This document shows positions 9,879-19,683 of a DNA stretch of 64,000 nt, one piece after another. Within the stretch, counting starts at the first letter, position 1; every line of letters starts with the position of its first letter. The stretch spans positions 248,001 through 312,000 of the forward strand of contig NZ_JACYOF010000004.1 in assembly GCF_014932895.1 (NCBI RefSeq), read 5' to 3'. This DNA comes from Bacillus thuringiensis (GTDB lineage Bacteria > Bacillota > Bacilli > Bacillales > Bacillaceae_G). The position numbers were made by a program, and so were the translations under genes. The notes below the pieces were generated by a model. It did not search any database. It had not been told where the DNA came from and saw only the letters and a list, made by a program, of their open reading frames with translations.

Positions 9879-11579
9879 ATGCACCCAATTATTTCTTTTG
9901 AACAATTCACCTTTCAATACAGGCATGCTGCGCAGCCTACTTTAAAAGACATTACCTTTCATATATATCCTGGGGAAAAAGTACTAATTGCTGGGCGAAG
10001 CGGTTCAGGAAAGTCGACATTAGCTCATTGTATCAATGGACTAATCCCATTTTCTTATGAAGGGAGTAGTACTGGCAAATTTTTAATTGCAGGAAAAGAC
10101 CCGAGGGAAGGCAGTATTTTTGAGCAGAGTAAACATGTAGGAACAATTTTGCAAGATCAAGACGCTCAATTTATTGGTCTTACAGTAGAGGAAGATGTAG
10201 CATTTTATTTAGAAAACGAATGTGTTAATCAAGATGAGATGAAAAAAATTGTATCGGACTCATTAACAAAGGTAAAAATGCATACTTTTCATAAACAAAG
10301 TCCACATGAATTATCAGGAGGTCAGAAGCAAACGGTTTCTTTAGCAGGGCTGTTAACAACAAAAGCTGATATATTATTGTTTGATGAACCGTTAGCAAAC
10401 TTAGATCCAGCAAGTAGCTTAAATACGATAGAACTCATTAAAGATGTACATGAACAATATAATAAAACAATTGTAATTATTGAACATCGTATAGAAGAAA
10501 TTTTAAGGCTGAAATTAGATAAAATCATTTTAATTGATGATGGTGTAATTGCTATGATAGGGACACCAGAAGAGATTTTAGCATCTCGTATATTACCGCG
10601 TATTGGATTAAGAGAGCCTATTTACATGGAAGCACTAAAGCGATTAAATTTTGATAGTAATAATGATGTAATATATCCACTTGAAAATTTTAAAAAAGAA
10701 AGAGTATGTAACGTTATAAAAGGTTGGCTGAAAAAGCAAGTTGTATTAAAAGGTACTACTAAAAACAAGGAATTACTTAAAGTGAAGAATTTATCATTTT
10801 CATATCCTAATAAACAAAAAGTATTAAAAAATGTAAATCTTTCGGTACGTAAAGGGGAAATTGTAGCACTTTTAGGCCACAACGGAGCTGGGAAATCAAC
10901 TTTAGCTCATAGTCTTATTGGCATAAATAAAACAGAAAATGCGGAGATTATATTAGGTGGAGTAAATATTAGTTCTTGGTCTATAGGTAAACGCGGGGAG
11001 TTTATATCTTATGTGATGCAAAATCCAAATCATATGATTACACAACCTACCGTTTTAGAAGAAGTTTCATTTACATTAAAATTAAAAAAGTTTTCTATGG
11101 AAGAAATTAAGAATCGAGCAGAAGAAACTCTAAAAATTTGTGGTTTATATCCATTTCGGAATTGGCCAATTCAAGCATTAAGCTATGGACAAAAAAAGAG
11201 ATTAACAATTGCATCTGTATTAACAACAAATCCCAAACTTATCATATTAGATGAGCCGACAGCTGGACAAGATTATTATCATTATAAACAGTTTATGTCG
11301 TTTATTAGAAAACTGGCTAAAATAGGAATATCATTTATTTTTATCACACACGATATGAATCTAGCGTTAGAATATGCCGACCGAGCGGTAGTATTACATG
11401 AAGGAGAAATCATTGCGGATAATAATGTGTCTATTGTATTAGGACATCAAGAAACATTACAAAGAGCTAATCTTAGAGAGAGTTCTTTATTCAATTTTAT
11501 TAAATTTACTGGGATTTCACATCCAGAAAAGTTTATGGAACTTTATTTAGATGTTAATAGGAGGGAGGAAGATGCATAA
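9879..11579 (+). CDS. ECF transporter ATPase, two ABC domains fused
   Basis: Energizing module of the ECF transporter, with two ABC ATPase domains in one chain (566 residues). Domain 1 has Walker A GRSGSGKST, signature LSGGQKQ and Walker B LLFDEPLANLDP. Domain 2 has GHNGAGKST, LSYGQKK and LIILDEPTAGQD. The second signature has Tyr in place of the usual Gly, a common variation in EcfA' domains. I chose ATG 9879, with GTAGGGA overlapping the upstream stop codon, rather than the TTG at 9858. It overlaps the downstream T component gene by 8 bases, so the three genes are translationally coupled. Confidence 0.92.
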   Translation: MHPIISFEQFTFQYRHAAQPTLKDITFHIYPGEKVLIAGRSGSGKSTLAHCINGLIPFSYEGSSTGKFLIAGKDPREGSIFEQSKHVGTILQDQDAQFIGLTVEEDVAFYLENECVNQDEMKKIVSDSLTKVKMHTFHKQSPHELSGGQKQTVSLAGLLTTKADILLFDEPLANLDPASSLNTIELIKDVHEQYNKTIVIIEHRIEEILRLKLDKIILIDDGVIAMIGTPEEILASRILPRIGLREPIYMEALKRLNFDSNNDVIYPLENFKKERVCNVIKGWLKKQVVLKGTTKNKELLKVKNLSFSYPNKQKVLKNVNLSVRKGEIVALLGHNGAGKSTLAHSLIGINKTENAEIILGGVNISSWSIGKRGEFISYVMQNPNHMITQPTVLEEVSFTLKLKKFSMEEIKNRAEETLKICGLYPFRNWPIQALSYGQKKRLTIASVLTTNPKLIILDEPTAGQDYYHYKQFMSFIRKLAKIGISFIFITHDMNLALEYADRAVVLHEGEIIADNNVSIVLGHQETLQRANLRESSLFNFIKFTGISHPEKFMELYLDVNRREEDA

Positions 11580-12372
11580 TACATACTTTCATCGGATGGA
11601 TGGAGTAGTTAAATTGCTTTTATTCATATTTTGTATGACACTTACTTTTTTGTTTTTTGATTTTCGTATACTGCTAATTTTATTTCTTATTGGATGTATC
11701 GGACTTTTAATTGCTAAAATTTCATTTCGTAAAATTATAATTGTTTTTACTGTTATATTTACATTTAGTTTATTAAACTCGGTTATGATTTTATTTATTA
11801 CACCAACACATGGATCTGAATTAACCAGATCATATACTTCGTTTTTACATATTGGTTATGCGACAATTACATATGAAACATTATTTTATGTAGCTACACT
11901 TTCATTAAAGTATTTTACGTTATTACCTTTTACACTTCTCTTTATTTATACGACAGATCCAAGCGAATTTGTGAGTAGCTTAAGTAAACTTGGTATTCAT
12001 TATAAAATTACATATGCAATAAATATTGCATTACGTTATATACCTAATATTCAGTCTGAATATAAAGTTATTAAAGATGCGCAAGAAGCGAGAGGAGTAG
12101 CTTTTGAAAAAGGAGAAGCAAGTTTATGGATTCGCATGAAAAACCGTGTTTTAATTTTCTGGCCTCTAATCATTCATTCTCTGGAAAGAATTGATACGGT
12201 TTCAAATGCAATGGATTTAAGAGGATTTGGAAAGAAGAATAGACGTACGTGGTTCTACAAAAAGAAAGCAAAAAGTGGAGATTACATCGCATTATTTACA
12301 GGTATTTGTATTTTATTTGTGGCAGTATATTTAAAACTAAATGTATTTCAAAACTTTTGGTATCCATTTTAA
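11572..12372 (+). CDS. ECF transporter T component (EcfT)
   Basis: Transmembrane coupling component of the ECF transporter (266 residues). The N-terminal two thirds is strongly hydrophobic with about five membrane segments. The two Ala-Arg-Gly-type coupling motifs are seen as QEARGVAF and MDLRGFGK, which contact the ATPases. The start ATG 11572 follows a very strong GGAGGGAGG that lies inside the end of the ATPase gene. A terminator follows 2 bases after the stop, closing the SAM-controlled operon. Confidence 0.9.
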   Translation: MHNTYFHRMDGVVKLLLFIFCMTLTFLFFDFRILLILFLIGCIGLLIAKISFRKIIIVFTVIFTFSLLNSVMILFITPTHGSELTRSYTSFLHIGYATITYETLFYVATLSLKYFTLLPFTLLFIYTTDPSEFVSSLSKLGIHYKITYAINIALRYIPNIQSEYKVIKDAQEARGVAFEKGEASLWIRMKNRVLIFWPLIIHSLERIDTVSNAMDLRGFGKKNRRTWFYKKKAKSGDYIALFTGICILFVAVYLKLNVFQNFWYPF

Positions 12373-12398
12373 AGCACTCGTTTGCGGGTGCTTTTACT
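12371..12398 (+). terminator. Terminator of ECF operon
   Basis: Stem AAGCACTCG / CGGGTGCTT with a TTTG-type loop and T-rich tail. Confidence 0.85.
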
Positions 12399-12509
12399 TA
12401 TTTTTTTATATAGACATGCTCAAAAAAGGGATATACACATAATGTATAATACGAACCAGTTAAAATGATCAACTACCTATTAGTTTTCAAACCAAAAGGA
12501 GGAGAAAGT

Positions 12510-12617
12510 ATGAGTTTCGGTGGTTCTTGTGGTTTTGGTGGAGGTTTCGCTTTATTAGTTGTGTTATTCATTTTATTAATTATTGTTGGATGCAGCTGCT
12601 GGGGCGGAGGGTACTAA
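12510..12617 (+). CDS. YjcZ-family Gly-rich micropeptide
   Basis: A 35-residue peptide: a Gly/Ser/Cys-rich head (MSFGGSCGFGGGF), one hydrophobic helix (ALLVVLFILLIIVG) and a Cys/Trp/Gly tail (CSCWGGGY). This is the layout of YjcZ-type sporulation-associated small membrane peptides of Bacillus. The RBS is very strong (AAAAGGAGGAG). Upstream, CATAATGTA at 12438-12446 matches a sigma-K-type -10 box, but I do not see a matching -35 AC at the right distance. A spore or mother-cell role is known for some relatives and only inferred here. Confidence 0.85.
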   Translation: MSFGGSCGFGGGFALLVVLFILLIIVGCSCWGGGY

Positions 12618-12683
12618 TTTCTAGTTAGTCTCCACAAATGTAAACTAAAAAAACATAGAAGATACTTTTGTATCGAGATAAAT

Positions 12684-12714
12684 AAAAAAGGAGCCATTAT
12701 GCTCCTTTTTTATT
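12684..12714. terminator. Bidirectional terminator
   Basis: AAAAAAGGAGC CATTAT GCTCCTTTTTT between the YjcZ gene and the convergent kinase gene. Confidence 0.9.
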
Positions 12715-12718
12715 TGTA

Positions 12719-13978
12719 TTAAGATAGAGTGTTATTATATTTTGGCAATGTGATCATCAAAGTTGTACCTTTATTAACAATACTTCGGATTTTTAAAGTA
12801 CCTTGCATCGTTTCAATGATCTTAACAGCAACCATTGTACCTAAACCAGTACCTTTCGTTTTTGTACTAAAATACGGTTCACCGAATCGATTGATTTGCT
12901 CTTGTGACATTCCAATTCCGTTATCTTCAATTCGTATTATAACTTTATTATTACTAATAGATGAGGAAATACTTAAGGTACCACCATTAGGCATTGCTTC
13001 AATACCATTTTTTATTAAGTTTAAAAGACATTGTTGGAAGTGCTGTTTATTACCAACAATTATTGCCTTTGAGAAATCTTTTGTAATATGTATCGTACTC
13101 ATATTACATAATGGCAATATCATATTAATGACCCGATTTAACTCTTGTTCTACTGAAATATGATCTAGTTTTTCTGGTGCAGGTTTGGCAAACGTTAAAT
13201 AGTCATCAATAATCTCCTCGGCACGATTTAACTCTTCAAGTATGTGTTCAATATATTCGTCTCTTGATTCAGGAGTTAAATTTGGTGTTTTTAAAAGTTG
13301 TGTAAATCCTTTTACAACAGTTAAAGGATTTCTTACTTCGTGTGATATACTAGCCGCGAGTTGGCTAACAATCTCCATTTTTTCCATTTTAATTAATTTT
13401 GATCGCATCAATACCGCATCTTTTAAAACCTCATTAAAATAAACAATAAATAGCATTAAAGTAGTCGGTAATAGAATGAAATAAATAATATACAAATTAT
13501 TCACTTCAAAATCTGATAAAGTTAATACAATTACAGTTGTAAATATTGCTAGGAAAAAAGTTAAAAACATTGCAGAAGCTACTTTGATTTTTCTATTATA
13601 TGTATTAAATTTTGCAGATACAAATGCTGTAATAATGAACATTATACCGTAAACAAAAACTGTTAACATGTTAAATCCATAAAATAAAAATCTTGTAATT
13701 AATAAAATAGTACATAATATGATACCGACAGGAAATCCACCATAGAGTGTTCCAATTATGACTGGAATTTGTCTTAAATCATGAATATAATTTTCATCCA
13801 TATAAATAGGATATCGCATACATAAAATAAGTGGGATGCTCGTACAAAGGATAATAAGTAGTTTTTTATATTTTTTCAAATAGCGCCCGCTATCATATAT
13901 GAAATAAAAAACAAATATACTACTTAAAATGTAAAGAAGATTATTTAATACGTTTTGATTAATATAAACAAAGTTCAT
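12719..13978 (-). CDS. Orphan membrane sensor histidine kinase (sporulation-kinase type)
   Basis: Membrane histidine kinase (419 residues). The N terminus has about six hydrophobic segments, resembling the 5TM-5TMR/LytS-type sensor module (LRQIPVIIGTLYGGFPVGI). HisKA follows with acceptor His213 in SISHEVRNPLTVVKGFTQLL, then an HATPase domain (NLIKNGIEAMPNGG, EDNGIGM, GTGLGTMVA). The H box matches that of the soluble kinase at 2004 and is typical of Spo0F kinases such as KinB, so I infer phosphorelay input. No response regulator is adjacent. I chose ATG 13978, preceded by CGAGG, over a longer frame reaching 14026. Confidence 0.82.
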   Translation of the reverse strand: MNFVYINQNVLNNLLYILSSIFVFYFIYDSGRYLKKYKKLLIILCTSIPLILCMRYPIYMDENYIHDLRQIPVIIGTLYGGFPVGIILCTILLITRFLFYGFNMLTVFVYGIMFIITAFVSAKFNTYNRKIKVASAMFLTFFLAIFTTVIVLTLSDFEVNNLYIIYFILLPTTLMLFIVYFNEVLKDAVLMRSKLIKMEKMEIVSQLAASISHEVRNPLTVVKGFTQLLKTPNLTPESRDEYIEHILEELNRAEEIIDDYLTFAKPAPEKLDHISVEQELNRVINMILPLCNMSTIHITKDFSKAIIVGNKQHFQQCLLNLIKNGIEAMPNGGTLSISSSISNNKVIIRIEDNGIGMSQEQINRFGEPYFSTKTKGTGLGTMVAVKIIETMQGTLKIRSIVNKGTTLMITLPKYNNTLS

Positions 13979-14067
13979 GATATTTGCCTCGTTATTCTGA
14001 ATTTCCATTCCATATGTATTATACATGATAAACGTATAAATTCTATATTTGTTTGAATCATATAGGG

Positions 14068-14949
14068 TTATATCTTTTCAGTATGTGACACTTTTAACCA
14101 CGCTTTATAAAATTCATTAACTGATGCATAACGTTCTGCACGGTTTTCATTTACAGCACGATATGTTACCTCATATAATTCTTTACTTGCTTCCCATTTT
14201 ATAAAGGAACGATCTTTTTCACCGCCTAAAAGCGCGAAAGCCATGGCCCCCATATTAAATACATTTGTTTTTTCGTCAATCATAGCGTTTAGCTCAAATT
14301 CTTCAGGAGACATAAAACGTGAGGAACCCCATAATCTTCCCATTTTATTTATGTATGGTTTTTTAGAATATAAATCAATATCACAAATTTTCGTCTCATT
14401 TGTATTGAAATTATATAAAATACTACCGTCATAAAAATCTATGGCTACATAGTTTTTCTTTTCTACATATGTATGGAAAGAAAAAATGGAGTTCAATGAA
14501 TGAATTCGTTCCATAACAGATAAATGCTTAAATTTATAAAATGGAGAGTTTGTATTCTTATATTTCTCAGGAGGTGGGAAACTCCAATGCGGATGAAGAC
14601 ATTCACCATCAAACCAATCAAATATTAAAACATATCCATTTTGTACAGGCAAGTGTTCAATTAAAGTTATAAGTGATTCGTGTTTTAATTCATTATAAAG
14701 GGGAACTGATTTTTTTAATCTTTCAATAGCAACCTCTGGAGTTCCGTTATATGCAATTGTTTGTGCCCCTGCATATTTAATGAATTTCTTATGACCATCT
14801 TTTTCTACACCAAAACATATATTACCCGAATCCTGCTGGTCAAAAACTGCAAATACGGTCCCTAATTTTATAAGCCAATCAAAATTATGATGTTCTTTTA
14901 ATTGGAAAGTTACGTGATTCAACCGAATTTCAACTGGAATATTTTTCAT
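14068..14949 (-). CDS. Divergent protein-kinase-like protein
   Basis: Looks like a Ser/Thr protein-kinase fold (293 residues) with altered motifs. FIKYA (Lys58) fits the ATP-binding lysine. The catalytic loop position reads YVAIDFYDGSILYNF instead of HRDxKxxN. The DFG position reads CDIDLY (190-194), SPEEF (214-218) fits the APE motif, and NRAERYAS fits the late helix Arg. It could be a low-activity kinase, an aminoglycoside-phosphotransferase-like enzyme or a pseudokinase. It sits behind the sensor kinase gene on the same strand but with its own stop and a 90-base gap. No signal peptide is seen. Function unknown. Confidence 0.65.
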   Translation of the reverse strand: MKNIPVEIRLNHVTFQLKEHHNFDWLIKLGTVFAVFDQQDSGNICFGVEKDGHKKFIKYAGAQTIAYNGTPEVAIERLKKSVPLYNELKHESLITLIEHLPVQNGYVLIFDWFDGECLHPHWSFPPPEKYKNTNSPFYKFKHLSVMERIHSLNSIFSFHTYVEKKNYVAIDFYDGSILYNFNTNETKICDIDLYSKKPYINKMGRLWGSSRFMSPEEFELNAMIDEKTNVFNMGAMAFALLGGEKDRSFIKWEASKELYEVTYRAVNENRAERYASVNEFYKAWLKVSHTEKI

Positions 14950-15076
14950 AATTCACCTCGCATTTAATATAATAAAGTTGTATATTTCAGTATTCGACAT
15001 ATTTTGTGAAAACCCTATGTTAATAACATGGAATTTTATGAATATAATGATAAACTCTTATAAAGAGGTGAATAAA

Positions 15077-15586
15077 ATGGAACAACAAATTGTTATTAAA
15101 CCATATCAAAAAGAATGGCATGAAGATTATTTAAAAGAAAAAGGGAAATTTCGTTCTTTGTTAGGAGTAGAAATAATTGCTATTGAACATATAGGGAGCA
15201 CAGCCGTAGAAGGATTAGGAGCGAAACCTCTTATTGATATGATGATTGGCGTAACGGATTTACAAATTACCGAAAAGTGGACTGAAACTCTTTCTAAAAT
15301 TGGATATGAGTATGTTCCAAAAGAAAACCCTAATTGGCGTTTTTTTAGAAAGGGGAAATGGAGAGCGGGTACCCACCATCTACATGTTTATATTTATAAT
15401 AGTGAGGAATGGAAAAATAATCTCTTATTTCGAGATTTTCTCATAAATCACGAATGGGCACGAAAGGAATATAAAGAATTGAAAGAAAAACTGGCTATCG
15501 TATTTCCTTTTGATCGTGTGTCGTATACAAATGCAAAAACACCCTTTATTCAAAAAATATTAAAATTAGCTAAGAAAGACTTATAG
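15077..15586 (+). CDS. GrpB/UPF0157 family protein (nucleotidyltransferase fold)
   Basis: GrpB-family protein (169 residues), a nucleotidyltransferase-like fold of unknown substrate. Family hallmarks are PYQKEWHEDYLKEKGKF, the EHIGSTAVEGLGAKPLIDMMIGV core and THHLHVY in the second half. I chose ATG 15077 because AGAGGTG precedes it and the product begins at the conserved start. The longer upstream frame from 14978 is not family-like. It is divergent from the kinase-like gene at 14949. No operon partner is evident. Confidence 0.85.
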   Translation: MEQQIVIKPYQKEWHEDYLKEKGKFRSLLGVEIIAIEHIGSTAVEGLGAKPLIDMMIGVTDLQITEKWTETLSKIGYEYVPKENPNWRFFRKGKWRAGTHHLHVYIYNSEEWKNNLLFRDFLINHEWARKEYKELKEKLAIVFPFDRVSYTNAKTPFIQKILKLAKKDL

Positions 15587-15702
15587 AAAGTTCAAGTTAT
15601 TTTGAAATTCTCATTTTATTTTAATCTTTTTTTCATGTTCTTTTCTTTTGTATTTGATAGACTGCTTCTCAAAGATTATAAAAAGAGAGGAGATTAAATA
15701 AA

Positions 15703-16233
15703 ATGGAGAAAATACTTAGAAATAAATATTTTCATATGTATGTTAAAATAATAGGCATTACAATTATAATTTGTAGTATAGCATTACTAGTGATTAATGT
15801 AATATACGGGAACGTATTAAATGTTAAATGGTTAAATAAGAAATTAGGTTCTTTCGGTGAGTATGGGGCAATTTTAGCTGCATCGTTGTGGCTTTTACGT
15901 CAAGTATGGTTATTTTTTAAGAAGAAAAATATACTTGGGTTTAAATTGATAAAGGAGTTATATCATTTCATTAAAAAGTTTCACGTATTAATTGGATATA
16001 CTGTATTAGCTGTATCGATTACTCACGGTGTTTATTTTTTAATAAAAGGAAGTCGTCATATATTACTAATATATAGTGGTATATTTTCTCTTTTAACCTT
16101 AATCGTTCTAGGGTTTATCGGATTTTTTTTACAACATCGTAATAAAAAAACAAAATTGATATTGTATCGAAAAGCACATCAAATCATTGCAATTATATTT
16201 GGAATAGGATTGCTCATTCACTTAACCGTATAG
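15703..16233 (+). CDS. Ferric-reductase-like transmembrane protein
   Basis: Integral membrane protein (176 residues) with about five hydrophobic helices. The pattern of paired histidines in two helices (FHVLIGYTVLAVSITHGVYF and AHQIIAIIFGIGLLIHL) is that of ferric-reductase-like or cytochrome-b-type haem-binding domains. It lacks the FAD/NAD domain of full reductases. It is followed after 12 bases by an OmpR-type regulator and then its kinase, so the three form an operon and the membrane protein may act as a redox or haem partner of the sensor. That link is inference. Confidence 0.65.
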   Translation: MEKILRNKYFHMYVKIIGITIIICSIALLVINVIYGNVLNVKWLNKKLGSFGEYGAILAASLWLLRQVWLFFKKKNILGFKLIKELYHFIKKFHVLIGYTVLAVSITHGVYFLIKGSRHILLIYSGIFSLLTLIVLGFIGFFLQHRNKKTKLILYRKAHQIIAIIFGIGLLIHLTV

Positions 16234-16245
16234 GAGGAATTACCG

Positions 16246-16920
16246 TTGCAACACATATTAATTATTGAGGATGAGGAAAGTTTAGCAGATTTTTTAGAAT
16301 TAGAACTAAAGTATGAAGGGTATAAGGTAGATACACAACTTGATGGAAGAAAGGGATTAGAAGTTGCGCTTGAAAAGAATTACGACCTCATATTACTTGA
16401 TTTAATGCTTCCAGGATTGAATGGGCTGGAGGTATGCCGTCGATTAAGAGCAACTAAAAAGACACCCATTATTATGTTGACTGCTCGCGATAGTATTATG
16501 GATCGTGTAACAGGATTAGATAGTGGAGCGGATGATTACCTTCCAAAGCCATTTGCAATTGAAGAATTGTTAGCACGTATGAGGGTTATTTTTAGGAGAG
16601 AAGAAAATATAGAAAATAAGCCTGTCACATTCCTTACATTCAAAGATTTACAGCTCCAGATTGAATCGCGAACTATTACAAAAGGAAATGAAGAAATTGT
16701 ACTTACAAATAAAGAATTCGAGCTATTGTTTATGTTTATGAAAAATACTAATCGAGTACTTACCCGTGATGTTTTATTGGATCAAGTATGGGGATATGAT
16801 GCAATGGTTGAGACGAATATCGTGGATGTATATGTTCGTTATTTACGGAATAAGCTACATAGTGTTGATAAGGAGGAATATATCCAAACTGTCCGGGGTG
16901 CAGGATATATAATGAAATGA
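16246..16920 (+). CDS. OmpR-family response regulator (ArlR-like)
   Basis: Two-component DNA-binding response regulator (224 residues). The receiver domain has the acidic pocket Glu8/Asp9, phospho-acceptor Asp52 in ILLDLMLPGLNG, the conserved Thr in MLTARD and Lys in PKPF. The C-terminal winged helix shows LTNKEFELLFMF and VDVYVRYLRNKL. The TTG start sits behind a strong GGAGGA. The stop overlaps the kinase gene by 4 bases (ATGA), so they are translationally coupled. The target genes are unknown; the upstream membrane protein is a likely co-regulated partner. Confidence 0.92.
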   Translation: MQHILIIEDEESLADFLELELKYEGYKVDTQLDGRKGLEVALEKNYDLILLDLMLPGLNGLEVCRRLRATKKTPIIMLTARDSIMDRVTGLDSGADDYLPKPFAIEELLARMRVIFRREENIENKPVTFLTFKDLQLQIESRTITKGNEEIVLTNKEFELLFMFMKNTNRVLTRDVLLDQVWGYDAMVETNIVDVYVRYLRNKLHSVDKEEYIQTVRGAGYIMK

Positions 16921-18332
16921 TAAAAAATATGATGTTTCGAATTCGAAATCTACCTATAAAGTGGAAGTTAACACTTTGGTCCACTGCATTAGTATTTATT
17001 TTATTCATTTTATATAGTGCTTTGCAATTTATAGTAATTAATAAGTGGACTATAGATTATGAACAGAAACAAATAAATAGACAAGTGACAGAAATAGCGG
17101 CATATTTCCAAGATAAAAATGATAGCCTCTCGAGTAAAACGTTTGAAAACAGTAAAGATTTTCTAAACAATATGATTGATAAGCATCAAATGATTCGTAT
17201 TATCGACATTAATGGGAAACCGATTGTTTCTGTTTCAAGAGATTTTAATGAAGCTTGGATAAAACCGAAACATGCTACAGCGGATGAATCTTTTATAAAA
17301 AGACATCTAGAAGACCGAATATTAGTTGAGCGCATACCAATTCAAACAAAAGAGTTTACTGGAACGATTGAACTTACGAAAAACTTAGAGGCTTTTGATC
17401 ATTTATTAAAAATTATTTTAGTAGTAATGGTTATTGCCGGGATATGTGGATTGTTGTTTAGTTTTTTGGGTGGGATACTTATAACGAAAAAACTATTATC
17501 AAGTGTTCAAAATATAACAGATACGATGAAGCGTATTAAGAAAAACGGACTAAATGAACGTGTTCCAGTACGAGAAAATAATGATGAACTTGCAAAATTA
17601 TCGTTTTTATTTAACGAAATGATGGATGAAGTAGAAACCTCATTTACACAACAGAAGCAGTTTGTGGAAGACGCATCTCATGAACTAAGAACACCATTAA
17701 CAATTATTCAGGGACACTTAGCAATGTTAAATCGATGGGGGAAAAATGATCCTGCAGTATTAGATAAATCTCTTCAATCCAGTTTAAAAGAAGTAGATCG
17801 TTTAAATAAATTGGTTTCAGGATTGCTAGAACTATCAAGAGCTGAATCTGAACAGATACATCCAATAGCAACTGAGCCAGTCCATGTAAATAGCGTATTA
17901 AAACAAGTTACACAAAATTTTGCAGTACTTCAAACTGATTTTCAATTTGATATGAAATTGGGTGGAGATGCAGCATATGTGTCAATGCCATCATCTTACT
18001 TAGAACAAATCATTATTATCATAATGGATAATGCAGTTAAATATACCAAAGAAGTTAATAAGTATATTTGTATAGAAACCTATTTACAATCGGGGAAAGT
18101 TAAAATTCGTATAATAGATCGTGGAGTAGGAATACCTGAAGCAGATTTACCTTTTGTTCTTAATCGCTTTTATCGGGTTGATAAAGCGAGAAGTAGAAAG
18201 CAAGGAGGCAATGGGTTAGGGTTGTCTATTGCAAAACGAATTGTAGAGAAATACAACGGAGCTATTCAGATAGAGAGTAAAGAAAACGAGGGAACAATCG
18301 TTACGATTACAATGCCTTGCATCATAAAATAG
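16917..18332 (+). CDS. Sensor histidine kinase (ArlS-like)
   Basis: Membrane sensor kinase (471 residues) paired with the regulator just upstream. It has TM1 at about residues 17-39, an extracytoplasmic sensor domain to about 160, TM2 at about 162-190 and a HAMP linker. HisKA carries acceptor His255 in VEDASHELRTPLTIIQGHL, and the HATPase domain shows DNAVKY, DRGVGIP and GGNGLGLSIAKRI. The H-box region closely resembles staphylococcal ArlS. The stimulus cannot be read; the haem-like membrane protein in the same operon suggests a redox or envelope signal. Confidence 0.9.
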   Translation: MIKNMMFRIRNLPIKWKLTLWSTALVFILFILYSALQFIVINKWTIDYEQKQINRQVTEIAAYFQDKNDSLSSKTFENSKDFLNNMIDKHQMIRIIDINGKPIVSVSRDFNEAWIKPKHATADESFIKRHLEDRILVERIPIQTKEFTGTIELTKNLEAFDHLLKIILVVMVIAGICGLLFSFLGGILITKKLLSSVQNITDTMKRIKKNGLNERVPVRENNDELAKLSFLFNEMMDEVETSFTQQKQFVEDASHELRTPLTIIQGHLAMLNRWGKNDPAVLDKSLQSSLKEVDRLNKLVSGLLELSRAESEQIHPIATEPVHVNSVLKQVTQNFAVLQTDFQFDMKLGGDAAYVSMPSSYLEQIIIIIMDNAVKYTKEVNKYICIETYLQSGKVKIRIIDRGVGIPEADLPFVLNRFYRVDKARSRKQGGNGLGLSIAKRIVEKYNGAIQIESKENEGTIVTITMPCIIK

Positions 18333-18353
18333 GCGTTCAAAAGTATTGAAAAG

Positions 18354-18382
18354 AAGGGATGTGTGGTACATTCCTTTTTTTG
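18354..18382 (+). terminator. Terminator of two-component operon
   Basis: Stem GGGATGT / ACATTCC with a GTGGT loop and seven T residues. Confidence 0.75.
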
Positions 18383-18446
18383 TAATCAAATCATTTTGTT
18401 TATTTCGAAATTTCTAGTACATTAGGATCATTAAGGGGGAATAAAA

Positions 18447-19436
18447 ATGAAAGCTATTGTACATCAATATAAAACAGGATTTGACGGTGTAGAATTTAAA
18501 TTATCACCTAAGGTAACACCTAATGCTGGGGAAGTTAAAGTGAAACTAAAGTCAGCAGGTTTGAATCATCGAGATTTATTTATTATGAATAATAGAAAAG
18601 AAATGGAATTACCTTTAGTTTTAGGATCAGATGGTGCGGGTGTTGTTACGGAAATTGGAGAAGGTGTTTCCAATAACATTTTACATACAGAAGTTATTAT
18701 TAATCCTAGTATTGGATGGGAAAATGCTGCTGACGTACCGGCGCTACCTGAAGTGTTAGGTGGGCCGAAAGATGGAACGTTTGCTGAATATGTAATTGTA
18801 CCAGCTAAAAATGTAGTGAAAAAGCCGTCATATCTTACTTGGGAAGAATCAGGTGTTTTATCTTTATCGGCATTAACTGCATATAGAGCGCTTTTTACAA
18901 AGGGGAGATTGAAGTGTGGAGAACATGTTTTAATTCCGGGAATAGGCGGTGGTGTAGCTACATTTGCCATGTTATTCGCGAAAGCAATCGGCGCTAAAGT
19001 GAGTGTTACTTCAAGGGTAGAGAACAAAAGAAAGACTGCCGAAACATATGGCGCAGACTTTTCTTTTAATAGTGCTGGAAATTGGGAAGAGAGCTTACAA
19101 GGTGAAAAAGTAGATTTAATAATAGATAGCATAGGTCCGGCAACATTCTTCAAATATTTTGATGTATTAAAACCAAATGGGAGAATTGTTAATTTTGGTG
19201 CAAGCTCAGGAGATAAAATTGACTTACCGTTACGAGCATTATTTTATAACCAAATCGATATTATGGGAACGTCTATGGGTAGCCGTGAGGAATTTAATGA
19301 AATGATTAAGTTTATTGAGAGACATAAAATTATACCAATTATTGATAAATTTTATTCGTTAGAAGAAGCAATTCAAGCATTAAGCCGGATGGAACAAGGA
19401 GAACAATTTGGTAATATTGCACTTCGTATATATTAA
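18447..19436 (+). CDS. MDR-family zinc-type/quinone oxidoreductase
   Basis: Medium-chain dehydrogenase/reductase (329 residues), NAD(P)H-dependent. The GroES-like N-terminal domain shows GLNHRDLFI and the [13 protein letters not shown] strand. The Rossmann domain is around [31 protein letters not shown]. The four-Cys structural zinc lobe of true alcohol dehydrogenases is not evident, so a YogA- or quinone-oxidoreductase-type enzyme is more likely than a classical ADH. AAGGGGG is the RBS. It is monocistronic. The substrate cannot be assigned from sequence. Confidence 0.85.
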   Translation: MKAIVHQYKTGFDGVEFKLSPKVTPNAGEVKVKLKSAGLNHRDLFIMNNRKEMELPLVLGSDGAGVVTEIGEGVSNNILHTEVIINPSIGWENAADVPALPEVLGGPKDGTFAEYVIVPAKNVVKKPSYLTWEESGVLSLSALTAYRALFTKGRLKCGEHVLIPGIGGGVATFAMLFAKAIGAKVSVTSRVENKRKTAETYGADFSFNSAGNWEESLQGEKVDLIIDSIGPATFFKYFDVLKPNGRIVNFGASSGDKIDLPLRALFYNQIDIMGTSMGSREEFNEMIKFIERHKIIPIIDKFYSLEEAIQALSRMEQGEQFGNIALRIY

Positions 19437-19683
19437 AAAATATGATTTTGTAACTCGTATATTTAAATGCATATGTTATGTATTCTATACATGAAAAGTA
19501 TGTAAATTGTATTATTTTAAAGGTTTTTCGGCTTTATACATAATTAGCTTATAAAATTTGTTTCATGATTGTAAGATGAATAATCGTAAAATGAGAATTA
19601 GATGAGAAAAGCTTAAGCCCATTTTCATAATGATGTTGTATACTGTGTAAATCAAGAACACTTGTATTTAAGGAGAGAGTATT

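Noticed and set aside
12729-13163. Open frame (144 codons) opposite the kinase ATPase domain
   Set aside because: Antisense to conserved HATPase motifs; no RBS.
18566-19153. Long open frame (195 codons) antisense to the MDR oxidoreductase
   Set aside because: It is the shadow of a strongly supported MDR gene, has no RBS and no protein-like motifs.
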